Shown piece by piece: positions 1 to 7,243 of a stretch of DNA of 62,848 bases; position 1 is the first letter of the stretch, and each line of letters opens with the position of its first letter. This DNA is from CAZPGL01 sp964586175 (GTDB lineage Bacteria; Actinomycetota; Acidimicrobiia; Acidimicrobiales; MedAcidi-G1), in assembly GCA_964586175.1 (NCBI GenBank), contig CAZPGL010000007.1, positions 1 through 62,848 of the forward strand, read 5' to 3'. Position numbers and translations under genes: made by a program. Below the pieces are notes generated by a model. That model was given only the letters and a program-made list of their open reading frames with translations, searched no databases and was not told where the DNA came from.

Positions 1-196
1 ACTCGCGGGCGCACAGCATGCAGGCCGTGCAGTTCTCCTCGTGGAGGGCGATGACCCCGCGGGCCCGGGGGGCCGGAGCCTCCTTGACCCTCGGGTACTG
101 CACGGTGTGCGAGCCCTTGGTGAGGGTGCGGACCATCGTCTTGAAGGTCACGCCGAGGCCCTTGATGAGGCCGGGCAGCTTGGGCGTGGGAGGCAT
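1..196 (-). CDS. nuoI: NADH-quinone oxidoreductase subunit I, second nuo set (N-terminal part, cut by window edge)
   Basis: Ferredoxin-like peripheral-arm subunit that carries clusters N6a and N6b towards N2. Only the first 65 residues lie in the window. They include a basic N-terminus (PKLPGLIKGLGVTFKTMVRT) and the start of the first 4Fe-4S motif, CTACMLCARE, which runs off the left edge. The ATG overlaps the nuoH stop by one base (ATGA), as expected in a nuo operon. It belongs to the second nuo series, which has no nuoE, nuoF or nuoG. Confidence 0.9.
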   Translation of the reverse strand, partial: MPPTPKLPGLIKGLGVTFKTMVRTLTKGSHTVQYPRVKEAPAPRARGVIALHEENCTACMLCARE

Positions 197-1236
197 CAGA
201 CGACCACCTTCAGGACGCCGGTGACCACGATGTTGATCAGCGACAACGGAATCAGGAACTTCCAGGCCAGCTGCTGGAGCTGGTCCTCGCGGAACCGGGG
301 GTAGGTGAACCGGAACCAGAAGATGAGGAAGGCCACCAGGATCGTCTTGCCGAGCAGCACGGCCGGCCCGATGACGTTGAACAGGTTGTCGGTCGGATCC
401 AGGCCGGGCACGTACCAGCCGCCCAGGAACAAGGTGGCGGCCAGGGCCGAGAAGATGCCGGCGGTGGCGAACTCGCCGATGAAGAACAAGAGGAACCGCA
501 GGCCGGTGTACTCGGTGAGGTAGCCGGTGACGATCTCGGACTCGGCCACCGGCATGTCGAACGGGGGCTGGGTGAGCTCGGCCTGGACGGCCACCAGGAA
601 GATGGCGAAGCCCAGGAACTGCGTGATGATGAACGGGTTCCCGATGCCACCCCACCCGAAGATCTCGCCGGTGGCCTGGGCCATGACGATGTCCTGGACG
701 TTGAGCGTGCCAGCCTGGATGACCACGCCCATCACGGCCAGCACCAGGGGCAGCTCGTAGGCCACCAGCTGGCCGGCGGCCCGCAGGCCACCCAGCAGCG
801 AGTACTTCGACGACGACGCCCAACCGGCCATGAGGATCCCGATGACCGAGATGGACGACACCGCCAGGGCCAGGAAGATGCCGGTATCGACGTCGATGAA
901 CCAGGCGTCCGGACCGGCCGGGATGACCAGGACCAGCAGGAACGTGGAGATGAGCACCACGAACGGCGCGGCCTTGAAGACGATGCGGTCGGCCTTGGCG
1001 GGGAGGATGTCCTCCTTCTGGAGGAACTTGCCGACCTCGGCCAGCAGCTGCAGCGAGCCGTAGGGGCCGGCCTCCATGGGGCCGAGCCGGCTCTGCATGA
1101 AGCTCATCATCTTGAACAGGAACAGGTAGACGAGCGTGCCGGCGGGCAGCAGCACGGCCAGCAGGCCGACCACGGCACGGATGCCGGTCTGCTGCCACCA
1201 GGCCAGCTCCACGGCGAAGGTCAGGGCGCCGGTCAT
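196..1236 (-). CDS. nuoH: NADH-quinone oxidoreductase subunit H, second nuo set
   Basis: Membrane-arm subunit that joins the quinone chamber to the proton pumps. It is 346 aa with about eight hydrophobic segments. Family signatures are visible: QSRLGPMEAGPYG followed by QLLAEVGKFLQKED, then the acidic loop QAELTQPPFDMPVAESEIVTGYLTEYTGLRF. It is shorter than and clearly diverged from the other NuoH at 11135-12349 (404 aa), so the two are not a recent duplication. It follows nuoD by 25 bp with no nuoEFG between them. Confidence 0.95.
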   Translation of the reverse strand: MTGALTFAVELAWWQQTGIRAVVGLLAVLLPAGTLVYLFLFKMMSFMQSRLGPMEAGPYGSLQLLAEVGKFLQKEDILPAKADRIVFKAAPFVVLISTFLLVLVIPAGPDAWFIDVDTGIFLALAVSSISVIGILMAGWASSSKYSLLGGLRAAGQLVAYELPLVLAVMGVVIQAGTLNVQDIVMAQATGEIFGWGGIGNPFIITQFLGFAIFLVAVQAELTQPPFDMPVAESEIVTGYLTEYTGLRFLLFFIGEFATAGIFSALAATLFLGGWYVPGLDPTDNLFNVIGPAVLLGKTILVAFLIFWFRFTYPRFREDQLQQLAWKFLIPLSLINIVVTGVLKVVV

Positions 1237-1261
1237 CGCACTCGTCCCACCGGTCGCGGCC

Positions 1262-2434
1262 TCATCGATCGATGTCCCCGAGGATGAAGTACAGGCTGGC
1301 CAGGATGGAGACCACGTCGGGCACGTAGGTGCCCTCCAGCAGCCACGGCGTGATCGACACGTTGTTGAACGACGCCGACCGGATCTTCACCCGGTACGGC
1401 ACCAGGTCGCCCTTGGACACCACGTAGTAGCCCATGACGCCCAGCGGGTTCTCGGTCTCCACGTAGGCCTCGCCGGCCGGGACCTTGATGATGCGCGGCA
1501 CCTTGGCCATCACGGGACCCGACGGCATGCCGTCCAGCAGCTGCTCGACCATGTCGCAGGCCTCGCGGACCTCCTGGAGGCGCACCCAGTAGCGGGCGAA
1601 CGAGTCGCCGTCGGGGTGGGTCCAGACCTTCCAGTCCAGTTCCCCGTGGGCCAGGCCGATGCCGCCGTCGCGGCGCAGATCCCAGTCGACGCCGCTGGCC
1701 CGGATGTTGGCCCCCGACAGGCCGTACGACAGGCCCACGTCGGGCGGGATCACGCCGATGCCCCGGGTCCGGGACTGGAAGATCTCGTTGCCGACGACCA
1801 AGTCCTCCATCTCGTCGCAGAAGGTGCGGATGCGGCCCAGCACACCGCGGGTCTCGTCGCTCCAGCCCTTGGGAAGGTCGTCCTTCAGGCCGCCGATGCG
1901 GTCGAAGTTGGGATGGAAACGCCCGCCGGTGACGGCCTCGATCTGGTTCAGCACGAACTCGCGGTCCCGGAAGGCGAAGAACACCGGGGTGACGGCACCC
2001 AACTGGACACCCATGTCGCCGAGGAACAGCACCACGTTGGCGATGCGGGACAACTCGAACAGGATGGTGCGGATCCAGGTGGCCCGCGGCGGGGCCTCGA
2101 CCTCCATGAGCTGCTCGGCGGCCAGGATGAACGGCACCTCGTTGGCGAAGCTGCCCAGCCAGTCGATGCGGTTCACCAGCGTGGTGACCTGCGGGTAGGT
2201 GCGGACCTCGGCCAGCTTCTCGTAGCCCCGGTGCATGTACCCCATGACCGGCTCGGCGCTGACCACCTGCTCGCCGTCAAGGCGCACGATGATCCGCAGC
2301 GTGCCGTGGGTGGCCGGATGCTGCGGTCCGATGTTGAGGGTCATGCCCTCGGTCTCGATCTCCAAGTTGACCCGGGCGTCGGCGGCCTGGCCAGCGATAT
2401 AGGCCAGCTGTTTCGGATCGTGCACCGCGGTCAT
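1262..2434 (-). CDS. nuoD: NADH-quinone oxidoreductase subunit D, second nuo set
   Basis: The 49-kDa-type subunit that forms the quinone site with NuoB. It is 390 aa. GPQHPATHGTLR carries the quinone-site histidine, and the EVRTYPQ segment supplies the tyrosine known in the family to bind the quinone headgroup, so the active site looks intact. VMGYMHRGYEKLAE and PPRATWIRTILFELSRI are also family motifs. It overlaps nuoC by 4 bp. In the first nuo set the next genes after nuoD are nuoE, nuoF and nuoG; here nuoH follows directly. Confidence 0.95.
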   Translation of the reverse strand: MTAVHDPKQLAYIAGQAADARVNLEIETEGMTLNIGPQHPATHGTLRIIVRLDGEQVVSAEPVMGYMHRGYEKLAEVRTYPQVTTLVNRIDWLGSFANEVPFILAAEQLMEVEAPPRATWIRTILFELSRIANVVLFLGDMGVQLGAVTPVFFAFRDREFVLNQIEAVTGGRFHPNFDRIGGLKDDLPKGWSDETRGVLGRIRTFCDEMEDLVVGNEIFQSRTRGIGVIPPDVGLSYGLSGANIRASGVDWDLRRDGGIGLAHGELDWKVWTHPDGDSFARYWVRLQEVREACDMVEQLLDGMPSGPVMAKVPRIIKVPAGEAYVETENPLGVMGYYVVSKGDLVPYRVKIRSASFNNVSITPWLLEGTYVPDVVSILASLYFILGDIDR

Positions 2435-3126
2435 GACGCGTCCTCGTCGCCGGCCTCGTCACCCTCGCCAGCCTCGTCGCCGGGCAGCAGCTCGACGTCG
2501 ACGATGCCCGGCCATGGCTTCACCCGGCGGGCCAGCAGCGGATAGTCCTTGCGCAGCGGTGTGCCCTCGAAGCCGCTGGGCAGGTAGATGTGGATCAGGT
2601 TCGGGTGGCCGCGGAACGTGATACCGAACATCTCCCAGGCTTCCCGCTCGTGCCAGTCGGCGCCGCCGTACACCGGGATCCACGAGTCGACCTCGGGGGC
2701 GTCGCCGTCCAGGTCGGCCTTGACGGTGATGCCCACGTGGCCGACGGGGTCGTGGACACGGGCCAACAGCTGGAATCGGCTGGACCCGCCGGTGACCCCC
2801 CAAGTCATGTCCTCGGCCTCACGGGGCTCGGGCTGATCGACTTGGGCATCCATGTCGCGTCCGTACGGCGACGGCAGCCAGTCGATGGCCGACAGGAAGT
2901 TGAAGTACGACATGCCGCAGCGGCTCTTGAGCACCCGGGCCGTCTCCAGCCAGGCGGCGGCGTCGACCCGGGCCCACACGTCCACCCCGGACCGCACCTC
3001 GGACCCCACGAGGGCATCACCCAGGGCGTCGGCCAGCGAGGCGACCAGGGTGTCACGGGCCTCGTCGGCCACCGGCGCCTGGACCTCGGTCTCCACGGTG
3101 TCTTCAGTCGACGACAATGGGATCAC
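2431..3126 (-). CDS. nuoC: NADH-quinone oxidoreductase subunit C, second nuo set
   Basis: The 30-kDa-type peripheral-arm subunit, 231 aa. The diagnostic C-terminal block is EREAWEMFGITFRGHPNLIHIYLP followed by GTPLRKDYPL. The tail is acidic and Gly/Asp/Glu-rich (GDEAGEGDEAGDEDAS). The N-terminal 25 residues overlap the end of nuoB by 23 bp. Identity is certain; the exact start is less so, because an in-frame start further in would remove the overlap. Confidence 0.93.
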   Translation of the reverse strand: MIPLSSTEDTVETEVQAPVADEARDTLVASLADALGDALVGSEVRSGVDVWARVDAAAWLETARVLKSRCGMSYFNFLSAIDWLPSPYGRDMDAQVDQPEPREAEDMTWGVTGGSSRFQLLARVHDPVGHVGITVKADLDGDAPEVDSWIPVYGGADWHEREAWEMFGITFRGHPNLIHIYLPSGFEGTPLRKDYPLLARRVKPWPGIVDVELLPGDEAGEGDEAGDEDAS

Positions 3127-3604
3127 CGGTCCAGCGTTCGGTCATGTCCTCGGAGGCGATGCGCTCCTGGAGCAGCACAATGCCCTCCAGCAGGGCCTCG
3201 GGGCGGGGCGGGCAGCCCGGCACGTAGACGTCGACCGGGATGATCTGGTCGACGCCCTTGGTGACCGAGTAGCTGTCCCAGTACGGGCCGCCGCAGTTGG
3301 CGCACGACCCCATCGAGATCACGTACTTGGGTTCGGGCATCTGCTCGTAGAGCCGGCGCACCGCGGGGGCCATCTTGTCGGTGACGGTGCCCGACACGAC
3401 AACCAGGTCGGCCTGACGCGGCGACGCCGGGAACGGGATGACCCCGAGGCGCATCACGTCGTACCGGGGCGAGGCGAAGGCCGCGCCCATCTCGATGGCG
3501 CAGCAGGCCAGGCCCCACTGGTACACCCACAGGGAGTACTTGCGGCTGACGTTGAGCAGTTTGGTCAGCGGCTTGGGCAGCTTGCCGGACTCGACGAGAC
3601 CCAC
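3104..3604 (-). CDS. nuoB: NADH-quinone oxidoreductase subunit B, second nuo set
   Basis: Carries the terminal cluster N2, which reduces quinone. It is 166 aa. The N2 ligands are present: the tandem Cys in GLACCAIEMG, the Cys of MGSCANCGG and the Cys of VPGCPPRPEALL. The GTG start is supported by compact spacing to nuoA (29 bp). With intact NuoB, NuoD, NuoH and NuoI, this second set keeps the quinone-reducing core of Complex I. Confidence 0.95.
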   Translation of the reverse strand: MGLVESGKLPKPLTKLLNVSRKYSLWVYQWGLACCAIEMGAAFASPRYDVMRLGVIPFPASPRQADLVVVSGTVTDKMAPAVRRLYEQMPEPKYVISMGSCANCGGPYWDSYSVTKGVDQIIPVDVYVPGCPPRPEALLEGIVLLQERIASEDMTERWTGDPIVVD

Positions 3605-3633
3605 GGCTCAGCACCCCCCTCGGACGTCGTGGC

Positions 3634-3999
3634 TCAGATCCATCGCAGCAGACCCTTCCGCCAGGCGTAGAAGAGGCCGAGGGCGAGGATGAAGATGAAG
3701 ATGGCCATCTCGACCAGGCCGAACACGTCGTAGACCTCGAGGCGGGCCGCCCACGGGAAGATGAACACCGCCTCGACGTCGAACAGCACGAACATCAGGG
3801 CGAACACGTAGTAGCGGATGTTGGACTGGCTCCACATGTCGCCCTGGGGGTCGACGCCGCTCTCGTAGTTGATGCGCTTTTGCGGGGTGTCGCGGGCCGG
3901 GCGGATCAGGCTGGCCAGCCCCAGGAACGTGCCGACCAGCACCACGGCCAGACCGCCGAAGATGACCAGGGTCAGCCAACTACGCAGGAAGTCGGACAC
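3634..3999 (-). CDS. nuoA: NADH-quinone oxidoreductase subunit A, second nuo set
   Basis: Three-helix membrane subunit at the junction of the arms, 121 aa. The conserved loop reads INYESGVDPQGD, so the usual YECG is YESG here. It is followed by FALMFVLFDVEAVFIFPWA. The GTG start has no Shine-Dalgarno sequence but has a TAGGTT box 8 nt upstream (4008-4013), suggesting a leaderless transcript that starts this operon. Confidence 0.93.
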   Translation of the reverse strand: MSDFLRSWLTLVIFGGLAVVLVGTFLGLASLIRPARDTPQKRINYESGVDPQGDMWSQSNIRYYVFALMFVLFDVEAVFIFPWAARLEVYDVFGLVEMAIFIFILALGLFYAWRKGLLRWI

Positions 4000-4007
4000 G
4001 GGAGAAG

Positions 4008-4013
4008 AACCTA
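4008..4013 (-). promoter_or_regulatory. Putative leaderless -10 box for second nuo set
   Basis: TAGGTT on the minus strand, 8 nt before the nuoA GTG and matching the actinobacterial TANNNT pattern. A single GTGAA half-site lies just upstream, but no matching TTCAC arm is present. The rest of the 134-bp gap to nuoN holds only a weak hairpin (about 4067-4089) and nothing gene-like. Confidence 0.4.
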
Positions 4014-4133
4014 ACGATTCACGGACGGGCGGGCCAACGACACGGCGGTGTACCGAGGCGACGGGGAGAGGCTAGCGGCCAGCCGCCTCATCGGGAGACG
4101 AATCGGGGGCCGAAAGGTGGGAACGGTCATCGA

Positions 4134-5639
4134 TCAGCCCTGCACCAGCATCGGCACCGCGTCGCGGGCCAGGTCGACGAGGGTGGCCGGCGCGAGGCCG
4201 ATCACGACGACGAGGACGACGGCGACCCCGATGACGACGCGGGCACCGGTGGGAACCACCAGGCGTCCCGCGGTTTCGCCGGACGGGTCGGGCTCAGTCA
4301 GGTACATCTGGACCAGGATCCGGAGGTACACGAAGGCGGCGATGGCTGCGGCGGCCATGGCGACGGCGGCCACGACGTACGACCCGGCGTCAACGGCGGC
4401 GGCGATGACGCCGAACTTGGCGACGAAGCCGGCGGTGAACGGCACCCCGGCCTGGGCCAACAGCAGCACGGCGAACACCCCGGCCAGCACCGGATGCCGG
4501 GTACCGAGCTGGCGGTAGGCATCGAGACCATGATCGGCGTCACCGGACCCGCCGACCACCGTGATGACGGCGAAGCTGCCGGCGGCCAGCAGCGTGTAAA
4601 CGGCCAGATAGGCCAGCACGGCGGCCGTGCCCCGGTCGGAGGCCGCTTCGACACCGATGAGGATGAAGCCGGCATGGGTGATCGACGAGTAGGCCAGCAT
4701 GCGCTTCACGTCGGTCTGCACGACGGCGACGACCGACCCGCCGACCACGGTGGCCATGGCCAGCACGGCCACCGCCGGCCGCCAGTCGGAGGCGTATGGG
4801 GCGAAGGTCAGCGAGAACACCCGCAGGAGGGCCGCGAACCCGGCCGCCTTGACCCCGGCGGCCATCCACGTGACGACGGGGCTGGGTGCGCCCTGGTAGA
4901 CGTCGGGGGTCCAGGCGTGGAACGGAACAGCGGCCACCTTGAACCCGAGGCCCACGAGCAGCATGGCGAAGCCGGCCAGCAGCATCCCGTCGTCGACGAG
5001 CACCGTGCCGGACAGGAAGTCACTGATCGCCACCAGGTTGGTCGAACCGGTGGCCCCGTAGACCAGGGCGATGCCGTAGAGCAGGAACGCCGACGCGAAG
5101 GCCCCCAACACAAAGTACTTGAGCGCCGCCTCCTGGGATTCGATGCGCCGCAGATGCAGGGCGGCCAGCACGTACACGGCGATGGAGAGGATCTCGATGC
5201 CGAGGAACAACACGATGAGGTCGTTGGCCGACGCCATGACGACCCCGCCGGCTGCCGACAACAGCAACAACACGTGCAGTTCGACGCTCGGGAGGCCCTC
5301 GCGCTCGAGGTACCCGTGGGCCACCAGGGCGGTGGCGACGACGGCCACGGCCAGGGCGCCGGTCACGAACACCGCCGAACCGTCAACGCCGACCGCTCCG
5401 CCGAGGAACGCCCGGGCCCCCTCGTCCTGGACCCGGGCCCAGATGGGGACGCAGGCCGCCAGGGCGGCGACGCCGGCCACCACTGTCCACACCGGAGCGA
5501 CCCACCCGGGCAGGCGGCGGACCAGCGACGCCACGGTGAGCAGGAGCACCGCGCCACCCGAGAGGATCAGCAGCGGGACCAGGGCCCACCACAACACCTC
5601 GGGGGTCGGCACGGCCGCGACCTCGGCGATCACACCCAT
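4134..5639 (-). CDS. nuoN: NADH-quinone oxidoreductase subunit N
   Basis: Antiporter-like proton-pumping membrane subunit, 501 aa with about 14 hydrophobic segments. Family motifs include KYFVLGAFASAFLLYGIAL, PFHAWTPDVYQGAPSPVVTW and the segment KRMLAYSSITHAGFILIGV. It is the last gene of the 14-gene nuo set. Its ATG overlaps the nuoM stop (ATGA). Confidence 0.96.
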   Translation of the reverse strand: MGVIAEVAAVPTPEVLWWALVPLLILSGGAVLLLTVASLVRRLPGWVAPVWTVVAGVAALAACVPIWARVQDEGARAFLGGAVGVDGSAVFVTGALAVAVVATALVAHGYLEREGLPSVELHVLLLLSAAGGVVMASANDLIVLFLGIEILSIAVYVLAALHLRRIESQEAALKYFVLGAFASAFLLYGIALVYGATGSTNLVAISDFLSGTVLVDDGMLLAGFAMLLVGLGFKVAAVPFHAWTPDVYQGAPSPVVTWMAAGVKAAGFAALLRVFSLTFAPYASDWRPAVAVLAMATVVGGSVVAVVQTDVKRMLAYSSITHAGFILIGVEAASDRGTAAVLAYLAVYTLLAAGSFAVITVVGGSGDADHGLDAYRQLGTRHPVLAGVFAVLLLAQAGVPFTAGFVAKFGVIAAAVDAGSYVVAAVAMAAAAIAAFVYLRILVQMYLTEPDPSGETAGRLVVPTGARVVIGVAVVLVVVIGLAPATLVDLARDAVPMLVQG

Positions 5640-7243
5640 CAGTGCCCCGCCTCGCCGTCGTGGGCGCCGGCCGGCGCCTCACCGATGTCGACTCCCATTC
5701 GGCTCACCGGCTCGTGGAAACCGTCGACATGTTCTTCGACGTGGGCGACGAGGGCGTCGACGGCCGGCTCCATGCGCTCGAGCACCGGCTTGGGGTACAC
5801 GCCCATGCCGACGATGAGTGCCAACAGCGGTGCCAGGACCAGCGCCTCACGCAGGTTCAGGTCAGCCATGGTTGCGTTGTCGCCCTCGGCCGGTCCGTGG
5901 AACACCCGCTGGTAGGCCCACAGCAGGTACAGGGCGGCCAGGATGACTCCGCCGGCGGCGACCAGCGCCCACCACCGGTGGGCGTTGAACGCGCCGACCA
6001 GCACCAGGAACTCGCCGACGAAGCCGTTCAGCCCGGGCAGCCCGATCGACGACAACATGACCACGGTGAACACGGCGGCCAGCATCGGCGCCGACCGCTG
6101 CAGGCCGCCCAGCTCGTCGATCCGGCGGGTGTGGCGCCGCTCGTAGATCATGCCGACCAGCAGGAAGAGGGCGCCGGTGGACACCCCGTGGTTGACCATC
6201 TGCAACAGGCCGCCCTCGATGCCTTCGGTGTTGAGGGCGAAGGTTCCGAGCACGATGAACCCCAGGTGGGCGACCGACGAGTAGGCCACCAGCCGCTTGA
6301 GGTCGCCCTGCATGGTGGCGACCACCGCCCCGTACACGATGCCCACCACGCCCAGGGTCAGGAACACCGGGGCGAAGTAGTGGGACGCCTCGGGAAACAG
6401 GTACAGCCCGAAGCGCAGGAACCCGTACGTGCCCAGCTTGAGGAGCACACCGGCCAGGATCACCGAGCCGGCGGTCGGGGCCTCGGTGTGGGCGTCGGGC
6501 AGCCAGGTGTGTAGCGGAAAGATCGGCACCTTCACCGCGAAGGCCAGGGCGAACGAAAGGAACACCCAGCGGGCCGTGGTCGTGGCCAGGCTCTGGGCCT
6601 CGGCGATCTCGACCAGATCGAAGGTGACGGGACCACCGGTGGCGTCGGCGTGCAGGAAAGCCAGGGTGAGGATGCCGACCAGCATCAGCGCCGACCCGGC
6701 CATCGTGTACAGGAAGAACTTGGTGGCGGCGTAGGTGCGGTTGCCGTGACCCCAGCGACCGATGAGGAAGTACATGGGGACCAGCACGACCTCGAAGCTG
6801 AGGAAGAACATCACCAGGTCGAGGCTGGTGAACACGCCCATCACCCCGGCCTCGAGCACCAGCAGCCACCCGTAGTACGCCCGGTCGTGGTGCCCGGGAT
6901 CGGTGGCGAGCAGGGCCAGCGGGAACAGGATGCCGGTCAGCACGACGAGGAACAGCGAGATCCCGTCGACGCCGAACGACCACGAGATGCCCAGATCGTC
7001 GAGCCACACCCGGTGGCTCGGGAACTGGAAGTCGGCGGCCCCGTGCCCGGTGTCGAAGGCGGCCAGCAGCCAGACGGCGATGGCTCCGGTGGCCACCGTG
7101 GCCAGCACGGCCACCAGCTTGAGCAGCTCGGGCCGATGGCGGGGCACCAACAGCACCAGGGCGGCACCGATGAGCGGCACGACCAGCAGGGACGGCAGCA
7201 CCGGGAAGGCGGGGGCGGTCGAAGCGGCGAGTACGGCGATCAC
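5639..7243 (-). CDS. nuoM: NADH-quinone oxidoreductase subunit M
   Basis: Antiporter-like proton-pumping subunit, 534 aa. Visible motifs are the conserved-Glu helix FFLSFEVVLVPMYFLIG, FPLHTWLPDAHTEAPTAGSVILAG and KRLVAYSSVAHLGFIVLG. The frame stays open far upstream inside nuoL, but protein-like sequence begins at GTG 7243, which overlaps the nuoL stop by 4 bp (GTGA). That start is chosen. The C-terminus is hydrophilic and rich in Glu and His. Confidence 0.95.
   Translation of the reverse strand: MIAVLAASTAPAFPVLPSLLVVPLIGAALVLLVPRHRPELLKLVAVLATVATGAIAVWLLAAFDTGHGAADFQFPSHRVWLDDLGISWSFGVDGISLFLVVLTGILFPLALLATDPGHHDRAYYGWLLVLEAGVMGVFTSLDLVMFFLSFEVVLVPMYFLIGRWGHGNRTYAATKFFLYTMAGSALMLVGILTLAFLHADATGGPVTFDLVEIAEAQSLATTTARWVFLSFALAFAVKVPIFPLHTWLPDAHTEAPTAGSVILAGVLLKLGTYGFLRFGLYLFPEASHYFAPVFLTLGVVGIVYGAVVATMQGDLKRLVAYSSVAHLGFIVLGTFALNTEGIEGGLLQMVNHGVSTGALFLLVGMIYERRHTRRIDELGGLQRSAPMLAAVFTVVMLSSIGLPGLNGFVGEFLVLVGAFNAHRWWALVAAGGVILAALYLLWAYQRVFHGPAEGDNATMADLNLREALVLAPLLALIVGMGVYPKPVLERMEPAVDALVAHVEEHVDGFHEPVSRMGVDIGEAPAGAHDGEAGH

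Noticed and set aside
4008..4024. Rex half-site upstream of the second nuoA
   Set aside because: Only GTGAA is present; the partner arm TTCAC is missing (TAGGT), so it does not meet the operator pattern.
4067..4089. Hairpin between nuoN and the second nuoA as a terminator
   Set aside because: Only a 4-5 bp stem with a bulge and no U-tract; too weak to call.
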